Shown in pieces: positions 1 through 6,874 of a DNA stretch of 7,504 nucleotides. The notes beneath the pieces are model-generated. The model did not search any database. It had not been told where the DNA came from and saw only the letters and a program-made list of their open reading frames with translations. Position numbers and translations under genes: made by a program. The DNA is from a bacterium (GTDB lineage: Bacteria; Verrucomicrobiota; Kiritimatiellia; UBA8416; CAMZLY01): positions 1 through 7,504 of the forward strand of contig DAOVUR010000088.1 of NCBI GenBank assembly GCA_030632465.1, read 5' to 3'. How positions within the stretch are numbered: the first letter of the stretch is position 1; the number at the start of each line of letters is the position of its first letter.

Positions 1-17
1 AGGGTTTAATACCCCGT

Positions 18-122
18 AGCTTGCCTGCGTCATCAATTGTAGGGCTGGAACGGCTGAGGTACTATGCCTGCCAGCCAGGCCCGGCGGGAAGGTTTCGCAA
101 GCTCAACCATTCACGCCCTACA
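18..122. other. GC-rich self-complementary element (possible structured RNA or palindromic repeat)
   Basis: This stretch has no credible reading frame but unusually dense complementarity. TGTAGGGC at 38-45 pairs perfectly with GCCCTACA at 115-122, closing a domain of about 85 bases. Inside, GGCTG (52-56) can pair with CAGCC (72-76), or alternatively GCCTG (66-70) with CAGGC (76-80). GGTT (91-94) pairs with AACC (105-108), and the loop of that hairpin carries GCAAGCT (97-103), complementary to AGCTTGC (18-24) outside the closing stem. This last pairing would make a pseudoknot. The strand cannot be told because both strands fold similarly. It does not match the conserved cores of RNase P, tmRNA, SRP RNA or cobalamin riboswitches as I know them. 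It could be a non-coding RNA, part of a REP-like palindromic repeat, or the edge of a mobile element cut by the window. Structure is seen directly; any function is unknown. Confidence 0.35.
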
Positions 123-133
123 GTAAATAGATA

Positions 134-154
134 CCTTCGGGGCTTACCCCGAGG
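134..154 (-). terminator. Hairpin just after the zinc-ribbon bactofilin gene, possible terminator
   Basis: An 8-bp stem (135-142 with 147-154, including one G-T pair) with a 4-base CTTA loop starts 4 bases beyond the stop codon of the minus-strand gene ending at 159. The GC-rich stem position suits a transcription terminator. The bases that follow on the minus strand (GTATCTATTT) are only moderately T-rich and not a clean run, so it may be a weak terminator or an mRNA-end stabilising hairpin. Confidence 0.5.
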
Positions 155-158
155 AGCA

Positions 159-908
159 TCATTCGTCTTTCAACTCTTCTTCGTCATGTTCAATATTTAG
201 AGAGGCTTTTAGTCCACCGCCATCTTCTATAATCAAGTGTACACCTTGTAAGCTACCTTGTAGTAATCCACCAGCTTTAATTGTTACTGTGCCTTCAGAG
301 ACAAGCGGCCCTTTTATAGTGCCTGCTATCTCTGCATCATTACAGAATAACTCTTCTTTAAATGATATTTTTGCACCTGCTTTAACAGCTAGGTCTTTAA
401 ATTCAATTTTAGAAAAATCTATTTTTGCGCCCTTATCGATATTAAGCATACGCCCGGTTTTTATAGAGGATACCTCTCTTGCGTCGCCTGCAATGGTAAC
501 GTCACTCGCAACAATCTCACAAGGTTTAACTATGCCTGTTTCTGTTATTATTACATTGGCAATGGTTTTTACGCTTTTGCTCCAAGTGGTGTCAATGGTG
601 ATGTCGTGGGAGCAGAGTGCGGTACGGCATTTTGGGCAGATTATATTTTTCAGCATGCCGGACACTTTGAATGCATAGCTACATTCGTAGCAGAGGAGCT
701 CATGCTTTACAGGCATGGCTGTTCTTTTGGCATGTGATGCAACTGCAGATTTATTTTTTTGTCCAGCTGCTGTTTGCTTCTCTTTTGGGAGTGTTGTTGC
801 TGATGGGCGCGTTTTGAACTGTTGTGCGTTCCCGGAGTTAGCTGCACGACGGACCGCATTGACAGAAGCAAGTCCGCCAATAACAACTGGGCTTTTTGTG
901 CGCGCCAT
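159..908 (-). CDS. Bactofilin-like protein with N-terminal zinc ribbon
   Basis: Encodes 249 residues in three parts. Residues 1-66 are basic and low in complexity, rich in K, R, A, S and T, and probably disordered. Residues 70-100 contain CYEC (73, 76) and CPKC (91, 94), a four-cysteine zinc ribbon with a 14-residue gap. Residues from about 110 to 240 are built of short beta-strand repeats of alternating hydrophobic and small or charged residues (for example AEIAGTIKG and GGLLQGSLQG), as in the bactofilin (DUF583) right-handed beta-helix. The end is acidic (HDEEELKDE). Bactofilins polymerise without nucleotide into filaments used in cell shape, stalk or polar organisation. The zinc ribbon could bind nucleic acid or a protein partner; that is inference. 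The start is supported by GGAG at 914-917, five bases before ATG. The gene lies 124 bases after another bactofilin gene on the same strand. The helix repeats are more diverged than in that neighbour, so the family call is good but not certain. Confidence 0.8.
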   Translation of the reverse strand: MARTKSPVVIGGLASVNAVRRAANSGNAQQFKTRPSATTLPKEKQTAAGQKNKSAVASHAKRTAMPVKHELLCYECSYAFKVSGMLKNIICPKCRTALCSHDITIDTTWSKSVKTIANVIITETGIVKPCEIVASDVTIAGDAREVSSIKTGRMLNIDKGAKIDFSKIEFKDLAVKAGAKISFKEELFCNDAEIAGTIKGPLVSEGTVTIKAGGLLQGSLQGVHLIIEDGGGLKASLNIEHDEEELKDE

Positions 909-968
909 ACGATCTCCGTGAGGTTAGTTAACACCAGAAACATTTATTAGTGAGTGCCTAATAGTTAT

Positions 969-998
969 CCCTCCGTCGCCTTTTATAGCTCAGGAGGG
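969..998 (-). terminator. Inverted repeat between the two bactofilin genes
   Basis: CCCTCC at 969-974 and GGAGGG at 993-998 form a 6-bp GC-rich stem around an 18-base AT-rich loop, 35 bases past the stop of the upstream bactofilin gene. The large loop and the lack of a T-run on the minus strand make this weak as an intrinsic terminator. It may attenuate read-through or be chance. The rest of the 909-1032 spacer holds the GGAG ribosome binding site and nothing else I can support. Confidence 0.25.
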
Positions 999-1032
999 GT
1001 TTGACACTGAATATTAACATTACGTCTTGAAA

Positions 1033-1482
1033 TTACTTTTTGACGAATGTGTTACTCTTTGCCTTATCAGTATCTGTAGCAGCTGTAGGTGTGCTTATGC
1101 CAGCTACACTTGGTGTTGTAGGTGTTACTGGAGCTTTTGGCATTACAGTTCCTGTTGGATTCACTTCAGACTTACCGATGAAAGTTACACCATCTTCTAC
1201 AGTTAGGCGTTTTGCACTGATGTCACCAGTTAGACGAGTGCTTGATTTAAGTTGGATTCTGTCACTAGCATCAATATTGCCATCGATTTTACCCATAACA
1301 GTAACTGACTTAACAGAGATGTTACCCTTGATAACTGATTTGTTACCGATAATTGCGTTACCAGTACAGTCTAAATCTCCAGTTAGTTTACCATCAAACT
1401 GGATGTCACTTGCGCATTTGATTGTACCTTCAATCTCAATATCTTCTGCGATGATAGTTTTTACGGTTGCTGCATCTGTCAT
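1033..1482 (-). CDS. Bactofilin (polymer-forming cytoskeletal protein, DUF583)
   Basis: Encodes 149 residues, the usual size for a bactofilin. Residues 10-105 are the beta-helix core: repeated turns such as IEGTIKCASDIQFDGKLTGD, GNAIIGNKSVIKGNISV, VMGKIDGNIDASDRIQLKSS and RLTGDISAKRLTVEDGVTFIG show the G-x-I/L and 'L-x-G-D/N' spacing typical of this family. Residues 106-149 are a flexible Pro/Thr/Ala-rich tail ending in KK, as is common in bactofilins. There is no signal peptide or transmembrane helix, so it is cytoplasmic, perhaps membrane-associated through a terminus. It would assemble spontaneously into filaments that scaffold cell-wall or polar machinery. AAGGAG at 1490-1495 lies seven bases before ATG and fixes the start. 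It follows argC by 106 bases and precedes the zinc-ribbon bactofilin on the same strand, so the two could be co-expressed and co-polymerise. No M23 peptidase gene, a frequent bactofilin partner, is visible here. Confidence 0.93.
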   Translation of the reverse strand: MTDAATVKTIIAEDIEIEGTIKCASDIQFDGKLTGDLDCTGNAIIGNKSVIKGNISVKSVTVMGKIDGNIDASDRIQLKSSTRLTGDISAKRLTVEDGVTFIGKSEVNPTGTVMPKAPVTPTTPSVAGISTPTAATDTDKAKSNTFVKK

Positions 1483-1588
1483 TTTACTTCTCCTTATTTG
1501 TTTTTTATCGTTTATAATTATTTATTTACTATTTTATAACGCCGTAGGCGCAATAACTATTCACTATTAGTTATTCATTATTCACTAC
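1483..1588 (-). other. AT-rich spacer with short direct and inverted repeats
   Basis: The 106-base gap between argC and the bactofilin gene is very AT-rich. AATAACTA (1552-1559) and TAGTTATT (1568-1575) form an 8-bp AT-only hairpin with an 8-base loop. ATTCACTA occurs at 1559-1566 and 1580-1587, with a variant ATTCATTA at 1573-1580. A tiny CGCC/GGCG hairpin (1540-1550) is followed on the minus strand by TTATAAAAT and could be a weak terminator after argC. AT-rich hexamers resembling a -10 box occur, but I find no convincing -35 partner at the right distance, so I do not call a promoter. The bactofilin ribosome binding site lies at its end. Confidence 0.4.
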
Positions 1589-2647
1589 TTACGGGTGCAT
1601 ACCGGGGCGGTCAAAGCCTGTTTTTTCCGGTAACCCTAAAATTATATTCATATTCTGCATTGCGGAGCCAGCTTGGCCTTTCATTAAGTTGTCTATATAT
1701 GATACTACCCGCAATCGTGATGTGCGTTCATCTACGCTGATAACCACATTGCAGTAGTTCGTTCCACGTACTTGCTGCGTGCCCACTGTTGTGTCGGACG
1801 AGTAGATACGTACAAAGCTGTTGTCACCATAAAACTCTTTATAGATATCGATAATATCATCTTCGCTTATCTTATTATTAAGCGTTCCGTATAGAGTAGA
1901 CATTATGCCTCGGCATAGTGGCACTACCTGTGACGTGAATGTTACTTTAAGTTCTTCGCCTGCTAAGATCCCTAATTCACGTTCAACTTCACATACATGC
2001 TGATGACCTGCTAGCTTATATGCATTCATGTTTTCATAACGTGCAGGGTAGTGGAATGTAGGTGACGGTGTTTTGCCAGCGCCAGATACACCAGTCTTAC
2101 AGTCGCATATAATCGAGTCTGGAAGTACAAGTCCAGCTTTTGCTGTTGGTGCTAGTCCAAGTAGGCAGCTGACAGCAAAACAACCAGGGTTTCCGACCAG
2201 CTCTGTGTTGCTGTTGATGGCGTCACGGTGTAGTTCAGGCAGTCCATAAACAGCTTTAGGTAGAAGTGTAGGTGCTAGATGTTCGAGAGGTTTACCTATT
2301 CGTCCGGCATAGTCGGCATAGGCTTCAGTAGTATTGAAACGAAAATCGCCACTATAGTCGATTACCTTGGCGCCTTTATCAAGTTCGTTCTGGGCCAGAG
2401 TCATACCAACGCCATCAGGTGTAGCCATAAAAACAACATCTACAGGCTCTTGAGCTTTTGGGTCATCGTGACCAACGATAGTAAGGTCGCAAAACCCTTT
2501 TAAATGTGGATATACATCACTTATTGAGCTACCAACATTATGTAAATTAACAAGGGCATTTATTTCAACTTCAGGATGGGTTGTCAGTAATTCTGTAATT
2601 CCAACACCACCATAACCACATGCACCAACGACTTTAGCTTTAATCAT
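1589..2647 (-). CDS. argC: N-acetyl-gamma-glutamyl-phosphate reductase
   Basis: Encodes 352 residues, the normal length of a type 1 ArgC. It catalyses the NADPH-dependent reduction of N-acetylglutamyl 5-phosphate to the semialdehyde, the third step of arginine (ornithine) synthesis in the cytoplasm. The N-terminus has the dinucleotide-binding glycine loop (GACGYGGVGITELL, residues 8-21). The catalytic cysteine is Cys156 in GNPGCF (152-157). KTGVSGAGKTPSP (184-196) and GHQHVCEVE (214-222) carry the substrate-binding and catalytic-histidine motifs, and residues 319-340 give the conserved DNLMKGQAGSAMQNMN region. The tyrosine that usually follows the catalytic cysteine is Phe157 here, a mild change. 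A purine-rich AAGGGA at 2656-2661 is a modest ribosome binding site, and a possible promoter lies at 2690-2718. No other arg gene is visible, so arginine genes are probably scattered in this genome. Confidence 0.97.
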   Translation of the reverse strand: MIKAKVVGACGYGGVGITELLTTHPEVEINALVNLHNVGSSISDVYPHLKGFCDLTIVGHDDPKAQEPVDVVFMATPDGVGMTLAQNELDKGAKVIDYSGDFRFNTTEAYADYAGRIGKPLEHLAPTLLPKAVYGLPELHRDAINSNTELVGNPGCFAVSCLLGLAPTAKAGLVLPDSIICDCKTGVSGAGKTPSPTFHYPARYENMNAYKLAGHQHVCEVERELGILAGEELKVTFTSQVVPLCRGIMSTLYGTLNNKISEDDIIDIYKEFYGDNSFVRIYSSDTTVGTQQVRGTNYCNVVISVDERTSRLRVVSYIDNLMKGQAGSAMQNMNIILGLPEKTGFDRPGMHP

Positions 2648-2689
2648 CTATTCGTTCCCTTTTACGCTACAGTTCCAGAAAGAATAAAG

Positions 2690-2718
2690 ATATTATTTTA
2701 TTGATAGTAATGCAACAA
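2690..2718 (-). promoter_or_regulatory. Possible sigma70-type promoter for argC
   Basis: On the minus strand TTGTTG (2713-2718) and TAATAT (2690-2695) are separated by exactly 17 bases. Each matches at least four consensus positions, in an AT-rich setting 43 bases upstream of the argC start codon. The position and spacing are right. The region is AT-rich, so chance matches are common. If real, argC starts its own transcript instead of depending on read-through from DUF1456. Confidence 0.35.
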
Positions 2719-2740
2719 ATATTCATCTAACTATAGGATT

Positions 2741-2839
2741 TGAAAAGATTTAGACAGAATGATTTTTGCTCTACGGTTCTGCTCTACTGAAAAGATTTGG
2801 ACAGAATGATTGGTGACAGAATAATTTTTGCTCTACGGT
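2741..2839. repeat. Interleaved short direct repeats in the argC/DUF1456 spacer
   Basis: Two repeat types are interwoven. A 23-base unit starting TGAAAAGATTT occurs at 2741-2763 and 2788-2810 with one mismatch. A 25-base unit, GACAGAAT followed by a T-run and GCTCTACGGT, occurs at 2753-2777 and 2815-2839 with one mismatch. The GACAGAAT core is therefore present three times (2753, 2800, 2815) and GCTCTAC three times (2769, 2781, 2831). The last copy plus one base, TTGCTCTACGGTG (2828-2840), recurs at 7180-7192. There is no open reading frame. The layout looks like a dispersed intergenic repeat that has duplicated locally. Beyond it, 2852-2873 holds an ATCTGA-based triplication. Confidence 0.75.
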
Positions 2840-2875
2840 GCAGTGCGCTATGATATCTGACATCTGAGATCTGTA

Positions 2876-3397
2876 TTACTTTTTCTTCTTGCGGCCGCTG
2901 TATGGTTTAGGGGCTGCTGGTGCTGGTTTGCCTGCTTGTTCCCGATACGTTAGCTGTAGTCCGTTAAGAAACTTGCGTAGTAGCTGATTTTTACATTCGC
3001 GATAATGGTTGTGTGTTGGCTTTCTGAATAGTGCGCTCAGTTCATGTTCGCTTATCTTCTGATCGGCCAGTGATAGGATTCGTAGTACATCGTCAGATTT
3101 AAGGTCTAGTGCGATTTTGAGTTTCATGAATATGATATTGTTGTTTAAGTATGTTTCAGGATCACGTTGTGGTCCATCTTTCTTGCCACGCTTATGATTT
3201 ATTAGGCCATTTAGAAAGAGCGCCAGATGCTCATCATCACACTCTTTGTAGGTGCTTTCTTGTTCTTTTTTAAGCCAGCCATTAATCTCCTGTGGCGTTG
3301 CCTCGTAATCAGCTGCAGCGAATATTTCGGTCATTTCTTTATCTCTAAAGTCAAAGGCATAGCGTATACGTCGTAGAATATCATTGTTAGTTATCAT
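2876..3397 (-). CDS. yehS: DUF1456 family protein (YehS-like)
   Basis: Encodes 173 residues made of two copies of the DUF1456 helical unit, as in E. coli YehS (about 156 residues). Unit one spans residues 4-71 and unit two 85-153. The matching landmarks are NNDILRRIRYAFD against NNNIIFMKLKIALD, and YKECDDEHLALFLNGL against YRECKNQLLRKFLNGL. The function of the family is unknown and I do not assign one. Residues 154-173 form a Pro/Ala linker ending in a basic tail (GRKKKK) that exceeds the family core and could bind nucleic acid or membrane; that is inference. There is no signal peptide. AAGGA at 3406-3410, eight bases before ATG, supports the start. It lies 45 bases after the secreted-protein gene, so co-transcription is likely. 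Confidence 0.88.
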   Translation of the reverse strand: MITNNDILRRIRYAFDFRDKEMTEIFAAADYEATPQEINGWLKKEQESTYKECDDEHLALFLNGLINHKRGKKDGPQRDPETYLNNNIIFMKLKIALDLKSDDVLRILSLADQKISEHELSALFRKPTHNHYRECKNQLLRKFLNGLQLTYREQAGKPAPAAPKPYSGRKKKK

Positions 3398-3442
3398 TAA
3401 TGTTTTCCTTTAAACCAGATGTTATATGTTTGTTATTTGCAG

Positions 3443-4999
3443 TTAGAGTGGGCGACGTCTAGTCTTAACGCGATAGAAACAGTGTCCCTGTTGACTTACG
3501 TCTGCGGTAAATTTAATATTGTTATTGTTGGCACGTAATCCTTTACTATTATTGACAGGGTTCCATTTGTTATCTGTAAGTGATGTGCACATCTCGACAT
3601 CATATTCATATTCGGAATCGCCCAACCAAGAGAATGAGAACTCTTTATTGTTGGAGGTTACTTGGTTTAGCATCGGTGCTCGTAATGCTGTTGCAAGTTG
3701 ATTTCCGCTATCATGAACAATAATAGTATCTGCAACATCTGTGCTCCGAACAAGGTTCGCTGGCGCCTCTATGGTAGTGGTTGCTGGTGGCTCTATAGAT
3801 GCTGCTTCAATAATATTTGTGGGCTTTTTAGTGCGTTGTTCGATGACAAGGTTGTCAAACTTGATGGATGACTGCCATACGTAGAATCCTACATATCCGT
3901 TGTTAGTTGATGTTGGAGGGGCGGGATCTACCCATGAGAGTGTCTCTTCTCCATCTGTATACATTGTGATCTTGTTGCCTATTCTATCGATACGATAATT
4001 TACCCAGCGCTCTTCCTTATTTGTTGGGAGGTATGGTTTTATGATTTTTCTCTGCACATCAAACTTCTTTATGCGACGCATCCAACCACGATTCCATTCG
4101 CAGAAGTAGCCGTCCTCTTTTCTCAGAATCTCTGTGCAGGAGACAAATGCACCAAAGAACTGATCTTGCGGCGCGATATTACGTCCCCTAAAGCTCATGC
4201 GGATATCACCAGGAAAGGAATATTTAAGCCTGAGGGTTATGTCGCTCATTTCTTTGCCGCCAGCACGCATGTATAGGCATTGCTCATCAGATAACCATTT
4301 GGCCACAGCTATATCATTATCAGCAACAAAATTGGTCATCGATTCTGCGTTGTCAAAAGTCTGGCGATATACTTCGTTCCATTCTGACTCATCTATTGCA
4401 GCTACTTCTGTTGTTTTGTTGGTTGCAGGTGACCATGGTTCAGCAACTGTAGTGTAGAGCTTGGATTGTCGTAACCATACAAGTGGGCTATGGCGGACGG
4501 TCAAGCTTAACGGAACCTTTGCGTCTTCGGTTACGAAGGTAATGGCCTTGCCAGTATCACCTACACGTACGGTTATTTTGTTGTCTATACGCTCCATGCT
4601 GACAGTTTGCCATGATTGCGTTACTGATAGACCCACACGACGTTCATCTGTGGTAAAGACTATGCCGTCTGCCTCAGGAATCAGTATGATCTCCTCAGTT
4701 TTAGCAAGAACTTCGACTTCCCATTTGATGTTGTGTGGTACATTACCAGCCAATTTTATATAGCAGTCGTTAACTAAAGATGAGTTTAGCTGGAGTGCGT
4801 TTGTTGGCATAACAGTATCGCGGGTATATGCTGGTTTTTGATCCTGATTAAAGGTGTAGTAAGGCTTGTAACTATCAAGTGTCTCTTGGTTACTGAGCAT
4901 AGTCTCATTGAGTAGTTGCCAGCTAGGAGTTGTTGTGTCGGCCCATATTATGCCGGTGCATATAAAACTTAAAAAAACTATAGATAGTATTCTTTTCAT
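3443..4999 (-). CDS. Secreted protein with concanavalin-like domain and C-terminal FYRV region
   Basis: Encodes 518 residues. MKRILSIVFLSFICTGIIWA is a standard Sec signal peptide, probably cleaved after Ala20. Residues 21-190 are a beta-rich segment that I do not recognise. Residues 207-390 resemble the concanavalin-like jelly-roll of DUF1961 / 3-keto-disaccharide hydrolase-type proteins. The signs are a start at WNEVYRQTFDN, a central FFGAFVSCTE and EDGYFCEWNRG, then YRIDRIGNKITMYTDGE and the closing GYVGFYVWQSSIKFDNLVIE, a common last-strand signature of sugar-binding or sugar-cleaving folds. Residues 390-440 are a Pro/Thr-rich linker. Residues 440-513 look like a fibronectin- or Ig-like module ending in CFYRV, as often seen in secreted Planctomycetes/Verrucomicrobia-type proteins. 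It acts outside the cytoplasmic membrane, perhaps on polysaccharide. No catalytic residues can be named. AAGGAG at 5008-5013, eight bases before ATG, fixes the start. It lies 39 bases after the methionine gene. Confidence 0.85.
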   Translation of the reverse strand: MKRILSIVFLSFICTGIIWADTTTPSWQLLNETMLSNQETLDSYKPYYTFNQDQKPAYTRDTVMPTNALQLNSSLVNDCYIKLAGNVPHNIKWEVEVLAKTEEIILIPEADGIVFTTDERRVGLSVTQSWQTVSMERIDNKITVRVGDTGKAITFVTEDAKVPLSLTVRHSPLVWLRQSKLYTTVAEPWSPATNKTTEVAAIDESEWNEVYRQTFDNAESMTNFVADNDIAVAKWLSDEQCLYMRAGGKEMSDITLRLKYSFPGDIRMSFRGRNIAPQDQFFGAFVSCTEILRKEDGYFCEWNRGWMRRIKKFDVQRKIIKPYLPTNKEERWVNYRIDRIGNKITMYTDGEETLSWVDPAPPTSTNNGYVGFYVWQSSIKFDNLVIEQRTKKPTNIIEAASIEPPATTTIEAPANLVRSTDVADTIIVHDSGNQLATALRAPMLNQVTSNNKEFSFSWLGDSEYEYDVEMCTSLTDNKWNPVNNSKGLRANNNNIKFTADVSQQGHCFYRVKTRRRPL

Positions 5000-5038
5000 C
5001 TTTTCGTCTCCTTTTGTTCTACATGATTCCGGATAATC

Positions 5039-6871
5039 TTACGCAAGAACGTCTATCGCTAGCTCCACCTTGCCGAAAGGCGCACTTACCTGGAATCCAG
5101 CTACGGTATCTTCGATAGATTCTCTGATTTCTCTCGCAATATCGCAGCCGACCTTGAATCCATCTTCGCGTGATGTACATTTGCTCATTCGCTCAAGAAC
5201 TGAATCAGGAACTTCCACGCCGGGAACTTCATTTTTCATGAATTCAGCATTCTTAAAACTTGTTAATGGCCATACGCCAGCAATAATTGGAATTGTTTTT
5301 TCAAACTTGCTGGTCATGTCAATAAAGCGTAAGAGCGCTTCAGGATCAAATACAGGCTGAGTGATTGCATATTCGGCACCTGCCTGAATCTTCTGTTCGT
5401 AGCGTGCTAGTTCTCGATCCATCTCTATTGCACCAGGATTAACGCCTACGCCAATAAGGATACTACAAGGTGGGTTGATAGGGTTGCCGCCAATATCGAT
5501 TCCATGATTCAGATTGTTTATAACTTGGGTTAGTCCGATAGCGTCAACATCAAAGACTCCAGTTACATCAGGGTAGTCACCAATCTTTGGTGGATCGCCA
5601 GTAATAACTAAGAAGTTGGTGATCCCTGCTGCGTATCCGCCTAAGATGTCTGACTGCATACCGATAAGATTCCTGTCACGACAGCAGTAGTGGATTATAG
5701 GCTCAATACCGAACTGTTGCTGAATGGCTATTGATGTGATCATTGGCGAAATACGCGCACTGGCACGTGGGCCGTCGGGAATATTAATAGCATCTATACC
5801 AGCCTCAGAACATAGTTGTACTTTCTCTAGCATAGGCTTGAGATCACATGAACGTGGCGGCATGATTTCGATGGAGCTAATTTTTTCTCCACGTGCTAGC
5901 TTACTGCCTATGTGCGATTTCTTTGCCGTTGGAGTTGCTTCGACGGTAATATCTTTCTTCTCGATAGGTTTTATTGTGATGCTATGTTTTACGCCACTAA
6001 GTGAATGCACTGCACGGGCAGCATCTTTAATGTGGGCAGGTGTTGTTCCGCAACAACCGCCAATACCGCTTGCGCCAAGTTCGATATATTTCTTTGCGTA
6101 TTCTGTGAAATATTCTGGTGTTGCAAGATAGAGCATACGTCCTTCAATCTCTTGAGGCTGCCCAGCATTTGGCATCAGAATAAAAGGCTTATCAGTTAGT
6201 TTGATTGCCCGTTCAGCAGTGTTGTAAAGAGGTGCTGGGCCCGTTCCGCAGTTCATGCCTATAGCATCGATATGTTCCGACTCATGTAGAAGTGCGATGA
6301 TATCTTCAATACCCTTACCTTTAGCATTTATGCCGTCGGCATCAACCGTGAATGAGGCTACTACTGGCAGTCCAGTTTCAGCTGCAACTTCAGCGGCCAA
6401 GAGTAGTTCGTCGATACTAGAGAATGTTTCTAACAGGAAAAAGTCGACACCACCTTTGGCTAATGCTGTGGTGCATTCGGAAAAAGCTGTGCGCACATCT
6501 TTACGATACTTTTCTGTCATTATCTGTCCTGTACGTAGACATGGGCCAACAGAACCGGCAACATAGGCATCATCACCAGCAGCGTCTCTGGCAAGTTTAG
6601 CGCCAGCAAGATTGATTTCCACTGTCTGTTCGCTTAATCCATAACCTTGTAACCAGATACGATTGGCACCAAAAGTGTTGGTTTCAACAACATCAGCGCC
6701 AGCCGCAATATATTCAGAATGGATGTCGCGAATCAGGTCAGGGTTAGTTAGACATAGTTCGTCGAAGCAGCGGTTGATAAATACTCCGCGTGAGTAGATC
6801 ATAGTCCCCATAGCGCCATCAAAGACAACAGGTGCTTCAGACATACGATCAATAATGTTTTGTTTTGGCAT
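5039..6871 (-). CDS. yitJ: Bifunctional homocysteine S-methyltransferase / 5,10-methylenetetrahydrofolate reductase
   Basis: Encodes 610 residues, the normal length for YitJ-type fusions. Residues 1-290 are a homocysteine S-methyltransferase barrel with VFDGAMGTM (16-24), ETNTFGAN (63-70), GMNCGTGP (205-212) and GGCCGTTPAH (271-280). Cys208, Cys273 and Cys274 are the expected zinc ligands that activate homocysteine. After a linker (295-325), residues 328-600 are a flavin-dependent methylenetetrahydrofolate reductase with SSIEIMPPR (332-340, catalytic Glu335), YCCRDRN (395-401), VITGDPPK (422-429) and ITQPVFDPE (503-511). The reductase makes 5-methyltetrahydrofolate and the transferase makes methionine. 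There is no cobalamin-binding, pterin-binding or activation domain, so this is not MetH. The methyl donor of the first half is unsettled from sequence alone. The start is supported by GGAG at 6878-6881. The stop of rubredoxin is only 3 bases upstream, suggesting coupled translation. No S-box or other SAM riboswitch is visible upstream. Confidence 0.95.
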   Translation of the reverse strand: MPKQNIIDRMSEAPVVFDGAMGTMIYSRGVFINRCFDELCLTNPDLIRDIHSEYIAAGADVVETNTFGANRIWLQGYGLSEQTVEINLAGAKLARDAAGDDAYVAGSVGPCLRTGQIMTEKYRKDVRTAFSECTTALAKGGVDFFLLETFSSIDELLLAAEVAAETGLPVVASFTVDADGINAKGKGIEDIIALLHESEHIDAIGMNCGTGPAPLYNTAERAIKLTDKPFILMPNAGQPQEIEGRMLYLATPEYFTEYAKKYIELGASGIGGCCGTTPAHIKDAARAVHSLSGVKHSITIKPIEKKDITVEATPTAKKSHIGSKLARGEKISSIEIMPPRSCDLKPMLEKVQLCSEAGIDAINIPDGPRASARISPMITSIAIQQQFGIEPIIHYCCRDRNLIGMQSDILGGYAAGITNFLVITGDPPKIGDYPDVTGVFDVDAIGLTQVINNLNHGIDIGGNPINPPCSILIGVGVNPGAIEMDRELARYEQKIQAGAEYAITQPVFDPEALLRFIDMTSKFEKTIPIIAGVWPLTSFKNAEFMKNEVPGVEVPDSVLERMSKCTSREDGFKVGCDIAREIRESIEDTVAGFQVSAPFGKVELAIDVLA

Positions 6872-6874
6872 ATT

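Noticed and set aside
1..122. Reading frames through the left-edge element
   Set aside because: Frames on the minus strand are short or interrupted by stops, and the base-pairing pattern explains the sequence better than coding does.
707..943. 78-residue minus-strand frame overlapping the start of the zinc-ribbon bactofilin
   Set aside because: It is a shadow of that gene; its Gln/Lys-rich content follows from the low-complexity N-terminus read out of frame.
1040..1570. 176-residue plus-strand frame opposite the bactofilin gene
   Set aside because: It is the antisense of a repetitive beta-helix gene, which yields hydrophobic Val/Leu-rich nonsense; no ribosome binding site or homology is evident.
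2741..2839. CRISPR array
   Set aside because: Repeats are two interwoven imperfect pairs without regular spacers, and no cas gene is present.
2852..2873. Terminator at the end of the DUF1456 gene
   Set aside because: The ATCTGA/AGATCT repeats allow only about 4 bp of pairing and no T-run follows on the minus strand.
5724..6131. 135-residue plus-strand frame opposite the methyltransferase/reductase fusion
   Set aside because: It is antisense to a highly conserved enzyme and has no recognisable domain.
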